Counted from the first letter of the stretch, positions 18,060-27,615 are shown. The stretch: 64,000 nt of DNA from an uncultured Syntrophobacterales bacterium (GCA_903928915.1 CAIYSL010000119.1:1-64000), one strand, 5' to 3'. Numbers and translations are program-made. The notes: generated from the sequence alone by a model not told the origin.

Positions 18060-18938
18060 CTAGATGACATCGGCAAAGGCCTTCTTGCTCTTCATGAACC
18101 ACAAAAACCCGCCGAACAGGGTCGCCGCGGAAACGGCAACGCCGGCGAAAAACCAGCCCCACTCCGGGGCAAGGCCCCAGAGGAGTACCCGGCGGGCGTC
18201 CTCCACGAAAACCGCGAGGGGATTGATCCGGCACAGGAAACGCAGCTCCGCGGGTACGGCGCTCAGGGGGTAGAAGATCGGCGTGAGAAAGAACAGCATC
18301 GTCGTGGCCACGCCCACGAGCGTTCCCATATCCCGCACGAACACGCCGAGCGAGGCCAGAACGTACCCGCAGCCCAGGGTAAACAGCAGCATCGGCAGCC
18401 AGACCAGCGGGAACAGGAGGGCCGTCCAGTGGAGCCCGTGGCCGCTGATGAGGATACCCGCGAACAGGACGGCCAGGCTGGTGAGCGCATTCGCCAGGGC
18501 GCTGAGCAGCCGCACGAGGGGAAGGATCTCCAGCGGGAAGACCACCTTCTTCACGTAATTCGCATTCCCCAGCACCAGCGAGGGGGCGGAATTGGCCACC
18601 TCGGAAAACACGCCGAAGGTGACCAGCCCGCTGAACAGGGCCAGGGCAAAGGCGAACCTGCCCTCGTCGGCCTGGACGCCCCACCGCGCCTTGAAGATGA
18701 CGGAAAAGACGAAGGTGTACACGCCCAGCATGACCACCGGCTGGATGAGCGACCACCCCATCCCGATGACCGATCCCTTGTAGCGTCCCACGACCTCACG
18801 CCGCGTCAGCTGCCGGATCAGGTCGCGGTGTTGCCACAAATGCGCACCGATCCTGAGCGGGTTGAGAAACCGCCTCACCCCTTCTCCCCGGGGGGAGATG
18901 ATCCTGATGTTCTCGGCCATGTCAGGCAGTTCCGCCAA
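18060..18938 (-). CDS. wzm: O-antigen ABC exporter permease
   Basis: This 292-residue ABC-2 permease has a charged N-terminal amphipathic part (LWQHRDLIRQLTRREVVGRY, about 32-51) followed by six membrane segments, for example GMGWSLIQPVVMLGVYTFVF and the last segment ending FFAGVAVSAATLFGGFLWFM. It forms the channel for polysaccharide export with the ATPase encoded next. ATGs at 18938 and 18920 are both possible; the later one (MAENIRIISPRGEG) also suits the family length. No convincing promoter is seen in the 187 bp upstream. Confidence 0.9.
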   Translation of the reverse strand: MAELPDMAENIRIISPRGEGVRRFLNPLRIGAHLWQHRDLIRQLTRREVVGRYKGSVIGMGWSLIQPVVMLGVYTFVFSVIFKARWGVQADEGRFAFALALFSGLVTFGVFSEVANSAPSLVLGNANYVKKVVFPLEILPLVRLLSALANALTSLAVLFAGILISGHGLHWTALLFPLVWLPMLLFTLGCGYVLASLGVFVRDMGTLVGVATTMLFFLTPIFYPLSAVPAELRFLCRINPLAVFVEDARRVLLWGLAPEWGWFFAGVAVSAATLFGGFLWFMKSKKAFADVI

Positions 18939-19125
18939 TCCTGGTAAGGTCTCCGCGCTTGCTCTCTGCGCGCTTCACCGGCGCCTCGCGATCATCCATA
19001 ACCGCTTTGCCGGCAAAAGGCAATGTCGATTGCCCGAGCCGCCGCTGGCGCCTCTTCGTCCGCCTCCGTCGCGGATGCCCTGCTGACGGCGCACCCCGGG
19101 TTCGCGTTTCTTTCCGTGGCGAAAC

Positions 19126-20241
19126 CTACACGGGCCCGGGAGAGATGTTGAACACATCTTTCCGGCCTTTCTCCACGAACCGGTAGGCTCCCAGCGCCTC
19201 ATTCCCCCAGACGGGGCAATTCCGGCAGTCAGCGGGATACTGGCGGCGGCTGATTCGCTCCCGCACTGTCCGGTAGACGCTCCCCTCCCAGATTTCGGCG
19301 AAGTCCTGTACCTGGAAATCGCCCGCACACCACTCCTGCAGGGAAAACCAGGAACAGGGGACCACCCGGCCGTCGGAGATGACGCACATGCTCATATCGG
19401 GTATCCGGCACTGCGGCTTATTGAACGCAAGCTCGCCCCCCTCCGGCTCGGCCAGGGCGAAGTCGGGGGGCATGACGACGTTCATCCCCTGTTCCTGCGC
19501 GAGCAGGCGCGCCTCCTGGAGGACCGCGTTCGTTTCCCGCCGGTACAGCCCCAGCGATTCCCCGGCGATGCCGAGGGTCGGAAAGGGGATCAGATGCGTC
19601 GCCCGGACCGAATCGGCCCGCAGCCGCTTTGCCAGACGGATGAACTCGGGAAATTCCGCGATATTCGACCTCATCAGGGTGTAGTTGAGATGCAGGCGCG
19701 GGAGGCTTCTCCCGGCGCGCTCTTTCAGGTCCTGCAGCAGGGAAATCCGCTTCAGCAGGGCCGCGAAATCCGCCCCGCGCCGGATGCGCTCATAGGTGGC
19801 GGCCGTTGCCCCGTCGATCGATATCTCCACATTCGTGACATCGGTCTCGAACAGGCCGGCGATGATCGCTTCGTTCAACCTCGTCCCGTTGGTGACGATC
19901 CCGACCACGGGGACGCGATACCGGGGCACGATCCTGAGATAATCGAGGAAATTCGGGATGATCAACGGTTCGGCGCCGCAAGAGAGATTGACCTGCGTCG
20001 CCTTCGGGAAGACCTGCGCGGCGATCTTCTCGAACAGCGGCAGGCCCATCGTCACCGGCGGGACGTCCTTCAGGTCCCGGGCAAAATGGCACATCCGGCA
20101 CCGCAGGTTGCACTTGTTGTTCAGGTCCATGAAGACGAACAGGAACCGTTCCGGGCCCGGTCCCGGGGACGGGGCGTCGCCAGCCGGCGTCTCCGGCAGC
20201 GCGGGTCCTGCGGAAGGGAGGGGCGTTATGCGTTCAGCCAT
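19126..20241 (-). CDS. Radical SAM/SPASM-domain protein
   Basis: This 371-residue protein has the radical SAM cluster motif CNLRCRMC (about 47-54), an ISIDGATAATYERIR segment (about 143) and a Cys-rich C-terminal SPASM-like region (CRIPDMSMC, VVPCSWFS, CRNCPVWG). SPASM enzymes carry extra iron-sulfur clusters and act on peptides or sugars. Start at 20241 (MAERITPL), overlapping the DUF2304 gene by 8 bp, is preferred over an upstream in-frame start at 20319. Substrate unknown; the setting points to glycan or glycolipid tailoring. Confidence 0.82.
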   Translation of the reverse strand: MAERITPLPSAGPALPETPAGDAPSPGPGPERFLFVFMDLNNKCNLRCRMCHFARDLKDVPPVTMGLPLFEKIAAQVFPKATQVNLSCGAEPLIIPNFLDYLRIVPRYRVPVVGIVTNGTRLNEAIIAGLFETDVTNVEISIDGATAATYERIRRGADFAALLKRISLLQDLKERAGRSLPRLHLNYTLMRSNIAEFPEFIRLAKRLRADSVRATHLIPFPTLGIAGESLGLYRRETNAVLQEARLLAQEQGMNVVMPPDFALAEPEGGELAFNKPQCRIPDMSMCVISDGRVVPCSWFSLQEWCAGDFQVQDFAEIWEGSVYRTVRERISRRQYPADCRNCPVWGNEALGAYRFVEKGRKDVFNISPGPV

Positions 20242-20686
20242 CGGTTGTTGTCCCTTTGCTGCGAACCTCTGTCCGCTCCCCTGTGGTTTGCCGGGGGGAG
20301 TCTCCCGGCCGAGCTGCATCGGCTGGGCACAGCGGCTGCGGGTCCGGGGCAGGCCGCCCCTCGGCCTCGAGCAGGCTGAGCTTCTGGGAGAGGTTCTTCA
20401 CCCGATCGGTCAAGAGCGATATCTTGATGGCAAAATGGAGCGACAGGCAGACGAGAAAGAGGATGGCGAACAGAAAAACGGTCGTCGTCGGCTGCACGGC
20501 GCCGATCAGGTGCGTCAGCATGACCAGCAGGTCGTACCAGAGCACGAGCACGATCATGACGGCCCCGGTCAGGAGCCACAACCAGGAATACTCCTCTTTC
20601 ATCTTCCGGTTCTTGACCAGGCCGATGATGACCACAAAGATGGTGATGCTCGCGAGGATCGCGAATACCTTCTGCTGGAGCGTCAT
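20234..20686 (-). CDS. DUF2304 small membrane protein
   Basis: This 150-residue protein has three hydrophobic segments (VFAILASITIFVVIIGLV at 6-23, LLTGAVMIVLVLWYDLLVML, TVFLFAILFLVCLSLHFAI), a charged loop EEYSWLW, and a C-terminal coiled-coil stretch before a Pro/Ala-rich tail. This is the DUF2304 layout. Such genes usually sit right beside a DPM-like GT2 gene, as here (20732-21433), and may anchor or regulate the glycosyltransferase. The biochemical function is not established. Confidence 0.85.
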   Translation of the reverse strand: MTLQQKVFAILASITIFVVIIGLVKNRKMKEEYSWLWLLTGAVMIVLVLWYDLLVMLTHLIGAVQPTTTVFLFAILFLVCLSLHFAIKISLLTDRVKNLSQKLSLLEAEGRPAPDPQPLCPADAARPGDSPRQTTGERTEVRSKGTTTDG

Positions 20687-20731
20687 AGCGGAACCCTCCC
20701 CCGGTGCACGGCCATTTTCGGCCCCTGCCGC

Positions 20732-21433
20732 TCACCGTTTGCGGAGCACGGTGACGAAGATCGAAAGAAACATCGTGAAGCAATAATACCCGATCGTGAG
20801 GACCCCGCGATGCATCGACCGCCCCTCGCGATTCGGGACCATTTCCACCGGGATCTCCCTGATCGTGAAACCGGCACGGTGCAGCATGATGATCACGTTC
20901 GCATCGGGATAATCGCAGGGGAAGAGGTCGCCCGTCAGAAACCCGAAGGCCCTGCGGTTCAGGCACTGATATCCCGACGTGGGGTCCGTTATCCGCTCGC
21001 CGGTGATCAGCCGGATCAGCTGCCGGAACAGGCAGACCCCCGCGGTCTTGAGAGGACCGAACCGGTAGCCGCCTGCTGCCTGAAACCGCGAACCGATGGC
21101 GACGTCGCATTCCCCTGCCTCCACCGCCCTGAACAGCTCGGGGATGAACCGGGCGCTGTGCTGTCCGTCGCCGTCGATCTGCACCAGGGTGTCGTACCCC
21201 TTCTGCACGGCGTACTTGTACCCTGTCTGCAGCGCCACCCCGTATCCCATGTTGAAGGGATGGCGGATGACGCAGGCCCCCGCTTCCCGGGCCAGCGAGG
21301 AGGTGGCGTCCCCGGAGCCGTCGTCGATCACCGCGATATCGCCCGGGTGGTACCGCCGGATGTCGGCGATGACGGAACGGATGTTGTTCGCCTCGTTGTA
21401 GCCCGGAATTATCACGCAGCGACGACTCTGCAC
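20732..21433 (-). CDS. Polyprenol-phosphate glycosyltransferase (DPM1-like GT2)
   Basis: This 233-residue GT2 protein has CVIIPGYNEANNIRSVI (6-22), VIDDGSGDATSSL (about 38) and the DxD motif in LVQIDGDGQH (about 86-95), followed by GSRFQAAG and MLHRAGFTIREIPV. This matches dolichol/undecaprenyl-phosphate mannosyl- or glucosyltransferases, which load a sugar on a lipid carrier for use on the periplasmic face. No long C-terminal membrane part is present; the neighbouring DUF2304 protein may supply membrane contact. Confidence 0.85.
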   Translation of the reverse strand: MQSRRCVIIPGYNEANNIRSVIADIRRYHPGDIAVIDDGSGDATSSLAREAGACVIRHPFNMGYGVALQTGYKYAVQKGYDTLVQIDGDGQHSARFIPELFRAVEAGECDVAIGSRFQAAGGYRFGPLKTAGVCLFRQLIRLITGERITDPTSGYQCLNRRAFGFLTGDLFPCDYPDANVIIMLHRAGFTIREIPVEMVPNREGRSMHRGVLTIGYYCFTMFLSIFVTVLRKR

Positions 21434-21560
21434 CGCTCATTCCTCCCTACGTGTGGCGTGCCGCCCCGCGGCACATCCGGATAGCCTTCCCCCGGTCCGG
21501 TCCGCGGCCCGGCCGGCCAACCGCCGTCCCGGCCCTGCTTCCCGCGCTGCCCGGATTGGT

Positions 21561-22940
21561 TCATCCGGACTTTCTTACCACAAACCGCAGCCGCTCGAGC
21601 AGATATTTTACGATGTACCGCGGCAGGTCGGCCAGCATGGGATGGCGCCAGATGGTGACCGCGTTGTGGACAAACCGGTACCGCCTGAACTTCCCGTACA
21701 ATTTCCGCAGCTCTCCGGCGGAGAGATTCTCCGACAGGATGATCGCCTGCTGGTGGCTCAGCTCGAAGTTGACGTTCAGCCTGCCCCAGTCCATCCGCTC
21801 ATCCTCCCAGACGAGCCCTCTCTTCTTGGCGATCTCCCAGACCGGGGTCCCGGGAAAGGGGGTGAGCACGTACACGTCGAACAGGGCCAGCCCCGCGCGC
21901 TTGATGAACCGGAGCGTGTCGAGGATCTCTGCGGCGGTTTCGTCGGGGGAGCCGATGACGAAGGATGCATTCGGCATGATCCCGCTTTTCCTGAGCAGCT
22001 CGACCGCCTTCGCGTTCTGCGCCACGGTGAGGGACCCTCCCTTCAACCAGGTCAGCACCCGCTGGTTTCCCGATTCCAGCCCCATCCCCACGGAACGGAC
22101 CCCCATCCGTTTCAGCGCCGCGACGACGTCCTCGGTCACCGTATTCGCCCGCAGGGAGCAGGAGAATTTCACCTTTCCGCGTATTCCCCGCTGTTCGACG
22201 AGCTCGACGATCCGGAACAGGCGCCGTTTGTCCGCGACGAACAGGTCGTCAAAGAAACTGATGAAGCGGACGCCATGCCGCAGGACCAGCCGCTCGATCT
22301 CATCCACCACGCGTTCCGCCGAGAAGAACCGGACATCGTTCCAGAAGCGCGAGGACGCGCAGAACCGGCAGCGATAGGGGCAGCCGCGGGAGGTGAACAG
22401 ATAGGTGTGCGACGAGACCGGCAGCAGCTGCCGGTCCGGATAGGGCAGGGAGTCCAGGTCGGCGCGGCCCGGCCGGGGCGCCGTCTGCCGCAGCTCCTCC
22501 CCCTGCCGGTAGACGATGCCGGGGATTGCCGCCAGCTCCGCCGGCGGAAACCCGCCGTGGGCGAGAAAGACGCGGAGCAGATCGACGATCGTGTCCTCCC
22601 CCTCGCCGATGCAGCCCACGGCCATGCCCTTTGCCAGCGACTGCGGCAGGGCCGAGATGTGCACGCCGCCCGCCAGCACCGGGATTCCCCGCTCGTGCGC
22701 CGCCCGGGCGTAGGCCTGCGCCAGTCCGTAGTTCTGGCTGACGCTCGAGATGGCGACCACATCCGGCGCGAACCCGTCGAGCGCCTCCTCGATGCGCGAG
22801 TCCACGAGCTTGAACCGGAACCGGTCTTCGCCGAAGGCCGTCTTGAGCGCGGCGATCAGGTACCCGATCCCCAGGTTGGGATAGCGGGTTTCCACCTCCG
22901 AGCTGCTGTTGATCGCGTTAATCCAGAGAAATTTCACCAT
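21561..22940 (-). CDS. B12-binding-type radical SAM protein
   Basis: This 459-residue protein joins an N-terminal cobalamin-binding-like Rossmann domain (PDVVAISSVSQNYGLAQAY, VLAGGVHISALPQ) to a radical SAM domain with CPYRCRFC near residue 188 and GMGLESGNQRV. The family includes methylases and ring-forming enzymes, and usually needs B12, though no DxHxxG motif is obvious here. It is one of four radical SAM genes between 19 and 29 kb. ATG at 22940 follows the methyltransferase stop by 9 bp, so co-transcription is likely. Substrate unknown. Confidence 0.83.
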   Translation of the reverse strand: MVKFLWINAINSSSEVETRYPNLGIGYLIAALKTAFGEDRFRFKLVDSRIEEALDGFAPDVVAISSVSQNYGLAQAYARAAHERGIPVLAGGVHISALPQSLAKGMAVGCIGEGEDTIVDLLRVFLAHGGFPPAELAAIPGIVYRQGEELRQTAPRPGRADLDSLPYPDRQLLPVSSHTYLFTSRGCPYRCRFCASSRFWNDVRFFSAERVVDEIERLVLRHGVRFISFFDDLFVADKRRLFRIVELVEQRGIRGKVKFSCSLRANTVTEDVVAALKRMGVRSVGMGLESGNQRVLTWLKGGSLTVAQNAKAVELLRKSGIMPNASFVIGSPDETAAEILDTLRFIKRAGLALFDVYVLTPFPGTPVWEIAKKRGLVWEDERMDWGRLNVNFELSHQQAIILSENLSAGELRKLYGKFRRYRFVHNAVTIWRHPMLADLPRYIVKYLLERLRFVVRKSG

Positions 22941-22949
22941 GACGGATGC

Positions 22950-23576
22950 TCACCCTTTGTCGGCGACGACCAGGTGGTGCAGGCTGATCGGCCAGAGAAG
23001 AAACGGAAGGTTGCGCTGGACCGTGGCTGCGAAGCCCGCAGCGGCCAGGGCCCTCCTGATGCTGCGGGGGGTCCACTGCCGCACGTGGCCGGCGTCGTAG
23101 AAGGCCTCTTTCAGCATGCCCGTCAGCAACCGGACGGCCAGGAACATCCTGTCGTTCGGGAAGATCACGATCAGCCGGCCCGCCGGCCTCAGGACCCGGT
23201 GGATCTCGGCCAGGGCTGCCGCCGGGTCGGCCAGGTGTTCGATCACCTCGAACAACAGGACGCAATCCTGCGAGCCGTCGGCGAAGGGGAGCCCATACAG
23301 GGTCCCGTACTGCACGGGCAGGCCGTGCTCGCGGCAGATGGCGATGTTCTCGGGCTCGGAATCGATTCCCACGGCGTGGCCCCCGGGATGACGGCGGACC
23401 ACCTTCTCCAGGGTAATCCCCTCGCCGCACCCGATATCCACGATCCGGTCGCCCACGACATAGCGCAGCGCCGTATCGTCCCGATAGTCCCAGTACCGCG
23501 CCCCGAGCCCCCCCTTGGCGTACTGCTGGCGCTGGTAGATCATCCCCTGCTTTGCGAGGTTCGTGTCAACGGGCAT
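22950..23576 (-). CDS. SAM-dependent methyltransferase (UbiE/Methyltransf_11 type)
   Basis: This 208-residue class I methyltransferase has motif I in DRIVDIGCGEGITLEK (about 47-62), GIDSEPENIAIC and LLFEVIEHLADPAAAL. The start ATG at 23576 (MPVDTN) overlaps the upstream glycosyltransferase by 11 bp; longer in-frame starts reach deeper into that gene and lack family-like sequence. It likely methylates a sugar or aglycone of the surface glycan made here. Confidence 0.82.
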   Translation of the reverse strand: MPVDTNLAKQGMIYQRQQYAKGGLGARYWDYRDDTALRYVVGDRIVDIGCGEGITLEKVVRRHPGGHAVGIDSEPENIAICREHGLPVQYGTLYGLPFADGSQDCVLLFEVIEHLADPAAALAEIHRVLRPAGRLIVIFPNDRMFLAVRLLTGMLKEAFYDAGHVRQWTPRSIRRALAAAGFAATVQRNLPFLLWPISLHHLVVADKG

Positions 23577-24588
23577 CCAACAGCTCCCTGAATGACATCC
23601 GGTAGCGCCGCAGCAGCCGTGCGAACTCACGGTCGCCGATCCTGCGCGTGGCGGCAATGGCCCGCCGCTTCTTCCACATCATCGGAAACCCGGCAGCGGC
23701 GTCGATAACCGCCCTGAGGAGCGCCGCCACATGGGCGCCCGATGCGCTCCGGGCAAACTGCCGGCCCGTCCCCCGTGCGGCAGCCACCGCCCGCACCTGC
23801 GCCAGATACCGCAGGGCCGTGGCTGCGGGCAGCAACAGGATATCCCTGAGCGGGAAGGTCTTGAGCGCGACCCAATAGTGGTTTCGTTCCACCAGGTAGA
23901 GCTTCTGCGGAGACAAGGCCCCGCCGGTCTGCGAGTACTTGTGGTACACCGCGGCATCGCGGGCCAGCACAGCCCGCCAGCCGGCGAGCCTGCCCCGCAG
24001 CCCCAGGTCCGTGTCCTCGCAATAGGCGAAAAAATCCTCGTCGAAAAACCCCACCGCTTCGATCATCCGGCGGCGGTACAGGGCGGCGCAGGCGCTCGGC
24101 ATCAAGACCTCTTCGGTCTTGCCCAGGCCCTGGTCCGAAAACCGCAGCAGGCGGGACGCCCCGCGCGACATGCCGTCGCGGCAGACCGTTACCCCCAGCG
24201 AATCGATCACGCCCCGGTCGGCGAAGGAACAGACCCGGCTGGCGACCATGCCGATCGCCGGGTCCTGCCCGGCGGCCCGGACCAACTCCGCAAGCCAGGT
24301 CGGTTCGGCCTCGGTGTCGTTGTTCAGGGTGACGATGAATTCCCCGGAGGCGCGCCGGTACCCCGCGTTGTTTCCCGCCGCAAACCCGACATTCGCGGGC
24401 AGGGCCACGGTCTTCACCCAAGGATAGCGGCCTGCGACCAGGGCGAGGGAACCGTCGGAGGAGCCGTTATCCACCAGGATCGTCTCGAAATCCGGGAAGG
24501 TTTGCCGCGCGAGGCTGTCGAGGCACCCGGGCAGGTGCGCCGCGCCGTTCCAGTTGACGATGATCAGGGAGGCTGTTACCGGCGGCAT
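23566..24588 (-). CDS. Glycosyltransferase family 2 (rhamnosyltransferase-like)
   Basis: This 340-residue GT2 protein shows SLIIVNWNGAAHLPGCL (7-23), VDNGSSDGSLALV, NVGFAAGNNAGY, the acidic LNNDTEAEP (about 92) and FDEDFFAYCEDTDLGLR (about 175-191). It is the WbbL-like type also found at 6681. The ATG at 24588 overlaps the end of the radical SAM-methyltransferase gene by 13 bp, so the genes are probably one transcript. The C-terminal 100 residues include membrane-associating helices. Confidence 0.84.
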   Translation of the reverse strand: MPPVTASLIIVNWNGAAHLPGCLDSLARQTFPDFETILVDNGSSDGSLALVAGRYPWVKTVALPANVGFAAGNNAGYRRASGEFIVTLNNDTEAEPTWLAELVRAAGQDPAIGMVASRVCSFADRGVIDSLGVTVCRDGMSRGASRLLRFSDQGLGKTEEVLMPSACAALYRRRMIEAVGFFDEDFFAYCEDTDLGLRGRLAGWRAVLARDAAVYHKYSQTGGALSPQKLYLVERNHYWVALKTFPLRDILLLPAATALRYLAQVRAVAAARGTGRQFARSASGAHVAALLRAVIDAAAGFPMMWKKRRAIAATRRIGDREFARLLRRYRMSFRELLDAR

Positions 24589-26723
24589 CGTTCACCCGCG
24601 CAGGATCTCTTTTTCATCACGACCGACATCAACGAGGTCTTCCCGGTGATCATCCTGGCCAGAAGATCGACGCCGGTGAACAGGACCTTGTTGAACAGCG
24701 ATTTCTTGAAGTTGCCCGCATCTTCGATGAGCGGGAAGAAGGCATCGGCGCGCTCCCTGCTTCCCCAGCCCCGGTACAGCAGCGAATGCATGGTCCAGAT
24801 CCAGAATATGGGCACGGGATGGTAATCCACGTGCACCACCTCCAGACCCGCCCGCTCGGCCATGGCGGCGAATGTCTCGGCGGTGAAGAAGGTCCAGTGG
24901 CGCGGGAAGTGAAACCCGCCCCAGTGCCCCGAAGGTCCGAACCGGCGCGCATCGAAGGAATCGATGTTGGGGGTCTCGCAGAGAAACATGCCGTCGGGCA
25001 TGAGGGCATCCGCGGCCCGGCGCAGCATCAGCAGCGGATCGCCGACGTGCTCGACGACGTTGCTCGAATAGACGACAGCGAACGCCCCCGCGGGCAGAGG
25101 GACCGTCTCCAGCGTCCCGAGGATCGTGGCATGCCCTTTTGCCGCGACAACCTCCAGGGCCCGGGCGTTGAAGTCCAACCCGGTCGTCGCAACCGGCCGT
25201 CCCGCGTATTTTTTGAATGCATCCAAGGCCGTGCCGTTGCCGCAGCCGATGTCGAGGATGCTGAGGGGCGCAGCCCCCCCGCCGGGCAGGGAGCGCAGCA
25301 GGGCCTTGATCCGCTTCGGGAACCCGATCCGGGCATTGAAAAACTCCTTCACGCCGTGGAGCGCCGACGCCTCGCCGCCGTCGGCAGCGGCGGTATGGCA
25401 ATAGTAGTTATGCGGGTAGATGGCTGCCAGCTCGGAATCGGCGGGCCGCGGATTGAGGTACACCAGGCCGCAGGCGAGGCAGCGGACCACGGGAAACAGG
25501 GCATCCGTGGTGGTGGTGAATTCGTGCTCGCGTCCTGCGGTCACGTATGCGCGTTGCTCCGAGCCGCACAGCGGACAGGGACGCGCCGTTGTCCGCAGCG
25601 CGATCGCCGGCGGTTCCGTCCGCCTGAGGCCGTGCACCTCCGGGAATACCTCTTCGGCCCGGGGAGGATACTGGCCGGACCCGGCGAGGGCGGCAAGCCG
25701 CTTCGCGATGAATTCCCGGTCTTCCCCCGCCAGGCAGCGCAGGGGGTAGGAGCGCAGCTCCGGGATCAGCAGCATCCGTTCGCGAATCTGGCGAATCGAC
25801 ATGTCGCGGACGTTCCCGAAGGAGACATGCAGGAACGGACAGGGCATCACGTCGCCGTACTCCGAGATGTACAGGATCTGTTTGGCCGCGGGACAGCCGA
25901 AGCTCCCCATATTTTCGTAGCAGTCCCGCGTCAGAAAGGGGTGGGCCTGATGCATCCGACGCATGAAGGCGACATCCTCCTCGTCGCAGAGGATGTCGCT
26001 CCGTCCCGCCCATCTCCCGAAGGGAACGGCAGCGCTGAATACCAGTTCGGTCCTCGTCCGCACGGCGTAATCGATCAGCCGTGCGAAACTCTCCCGGCGC
26101 GTCCCTCCCCGGGAAACGCAGGTGATGATGACGGGCGTGAGTCCCGCTTCGCGGATGAACTCGATCGCCTCGAAGCAGCGGCGGTACGACCCTGCTGCGT
26201 TGCGGAAGGCGTCGTGTTCCTCGGCCGTCCCCGCATCGACGGAGATGCTGATCTTGTCGACGCCTGCTGCCTTGAGTTCGCGCACCGTGTCGCGCGTCAG
26301 TGCGTAGCCGTTCGAAGCGAGAGAAATATGGGTCCGCCGCGGTTTGCAGTGGGGAAGAAGGAGGGGAAATTCCTCGGACAGGCCGATTTCCCCCCCCACG
26401 AAATCGAAGGCGAGGACGCCTGCGTCGAGGCACTCGCCGATGACGGCGAGCTTTTCCTCGCCGGTAAGCGGCCGGTCCCCGCTGCGGGTAAAGGGCTCCG
26501 CATAGCAATGGCTGCACCGGAAATTGCACCGGTAGGAAGAAGCGAACACGATACCCCGCAGTACGTCCCCGCCGGTCAGGTACTTGGCGGCGTACTTGAC
26601 GGCCGCTCGTGCGAAAAACAGAGGTTTGCGCACGAAGAAACCGAGGCTCGTGTGCCGGATCCGCGCCTCCCCTCCCCGGGCAGGGGGATGCTCCCTCCGT
26701 CGGTCGGCACGCTGCTCGCTCAT
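24576..26723 (-). CDS. Radical SAM/SPASM - zinc ribbon - methyltransferase fusion
   Basis: A single frame encodes 715 residues. The start ATG at 26723 overlaps the upstream methyltransferase stop (ATGA at 26720-26723); the frame stays open further upstream only as a shadow of that gene. Residues about 45-345 are a radical SAM domain (CNFRCSHC about 61-68, KISISVDAGTAEEHD) with a Cys-containing SPASM-like end (CPAAKQ, MPCPFLH). Residues about 395-450 hold a zinc ribbon (CPLCG and CLACG). Residues about 480-690 are a Methyltransf_23 domain (LSILDIGCGNGTALDAFKK, SSNVVEHVGDPLLML, FPRHWTFF). Two SAM chemistries in one chain suggest a two-step modification. Substrate unknown. Confidence 0.87.
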   Translation of the reverse strand: MSEQRADRRREHPPARGGEARIRHTSLGFFVRKPLFFARAAVKYAAKYLTGGDVLRGIVFASSYRCNFRCSHCYAEPFTRSGDRPLTGEEKLAVIGECLDAGVLAFDFVGGEIGLSEEFPLLLPHCKPRRTHISLASNGYALTRDTVRELKAAGVDKISISVDAGTAEEHDAFRNAAGSYRRCFEAIEFIREAGLTPVIITCVSRGGTRRESFARLIDYAVRTRTELVFSAAVPFGRWAGRSDILCDEEDVAFMRRMHQAHPFLTRDCYENMGSFGCPAAKQILYISEYGDVMPCPFLHVSFGNVRDMSIRQIRERMLLIPELRSYPLRCLAGEDREFIAKRLAALAGSGQYPPRAEEVFPEVHGLRRTEPPAIALRTTARPCPLCGSEQRAYVTAGREHEFTTTTDALFPVVRCLACGLVYLNPRPADSELAAIYPHNYYCHTAAADGGEASALHGVKEFFNARIGFPKRIKALLRSLPGGGAAPLSILDIGCGNGTALDAFKKYAGRPVATTGLDFNARALEVVAAKGHATILGTLETVPLPAGAFAVVYSSNVVEHVGDPLLMLRRAADALMPDGMFLCETPNIDSFDARRFGPSGHWGGFHFPRHWTFFTAETFAAMAERAGLEVVHVDYHPVPIFWIWTMHSLLYRGWGSRERADAFFPLIEDAGNFKKSLFNKVLFTGVDLLARMITGKTSLMSVVMKKRSCAGERCRR

Positions 26724-27556
26724 TTGATCACCCGCGCGCACAGGGCGTTGGCGATGCGCATGCCCGGGCCGGTGCCGCTCCAGAACTTGTCGAGGTACTT
26801 CAGGAAGAAGATCGGGGCGAGGGCGGCCCCTTTCCAGAAGGTGTACCGCGTGGCGCTCCCGCCCGACAGGGCCACGGCTACGTACTCGGACAGCAGGTTC
26901 GTCAGGGCGCTCGTCGGACCGCGGGCGATCCGGACCGCACAGGAGGAAAAGTCGCGAAACAGAAACTCCAGCGCGTCCGGGGAAAAATTGAAGTAGTTGT
27001 GGGGATACCCGTGATAGGGGTACACGAAGGGCGCCAGGCAGTACGCCTCTCCCCCGGGTTTGAGGAGCCGGAATATCTCCGCGACGACCTTGTGGGGCTC
27101 CGGGACGTGCTCGAGGACGGCATCGATCACGAGATAGTCGATGCTGCCGGCGCCCAGGGGGGTTGCGGCCACGTCCGAAACGATGTCCACGTTGGGGAAG
27201 GGAAACAGGTCGATGTTGACGATGTCCGGGGTGAGCCTGCGGTTTCCCGACCCCAGCTCCGCGACCGTCGCCCCGGGGGGGATCGCGGCGATGAACTCCG
27301 CCAGGTGGTTCCGGGGCTGGTAGTCGCTGCTGACGATCCGCTTGCCCAGGTTGTACGCCTTTGCCCGGAGCGTATCGTTGAACATCTGTTCCGCCTGAAA
27401 GGCCATGTCCTCGGTTGCCTTCAGCGGGCCGGAAAAGAACCGCGGGATGCCGTCGATGATCGGGTAGGCGCGGTCGCAGGGGGCGCAGGCGTATTGCGCG
27501 GCGCTCTCGGCAAGCGGCGCGCGGCAAGCGGGACAATACAGGGTTTCAGGTCGCAT
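26720..27556 (-). CDS. SAM-dependent methyltransferase with N-terminal Trm112-like ribbon
   Basis: This 278-residue protein starts with a Trm112-like zinc ribbon (CPAC and CAPC, residues 8-27, then PIIDGIPRFF) and continues with a class I methyltransferase (TVAELGSGNRRLTPDIVNID, DYLVIDAVLEHVPEPHKVV). The hydrophobic C-terminal 50 residues (APIFFLKYLDKFW) may touch the membrane. It is translationally coupled to the following radical SAM fusion through an ATGA overlap. It is probably a sugar or lipid methyltransferase of the surface glycan. Confidence 0.83.
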   Translation of the reverse strand: MRPETLYCPACRAPLAESAAQYACAPCDRAYPIIDGIPRFFSGPLKATEDMAFQAEQMFNDTLRAKAYNLGKRIVSSDYQPRNHLAEFIAAIPPGATVAELGSGNRRLTPDIVNIDLFPFPNVDIVSDVAATPLGAGSIDYLVIDAVLEHVPEPHKVVAEIFRLLKPGGEAYCLAPFVYPYHGYPHNYFNFSPDALEFLFRDFSSCAVRIARGPTSALTNLLSEYVAVALSGGSATRYTFWKGAALAPIFFLKYLDKFWSGTGPGMRIANALCARVIK

Positions 27557-27615
27557 GGCGCGTATCTCGTCCTGTGGTCATCGTCCGATCCGCCTTCGGA
27601 TCCTCTCCTGCATCA

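Noticed and set aside
24576-27536. A 986-residue protein reading through from 27536
   Set aside because: The first 270 codons are a shadow of the Trm112-type methyltransferase gene in another frame. The real start is the ATG at 26723, coupled by an ATGA overlap.
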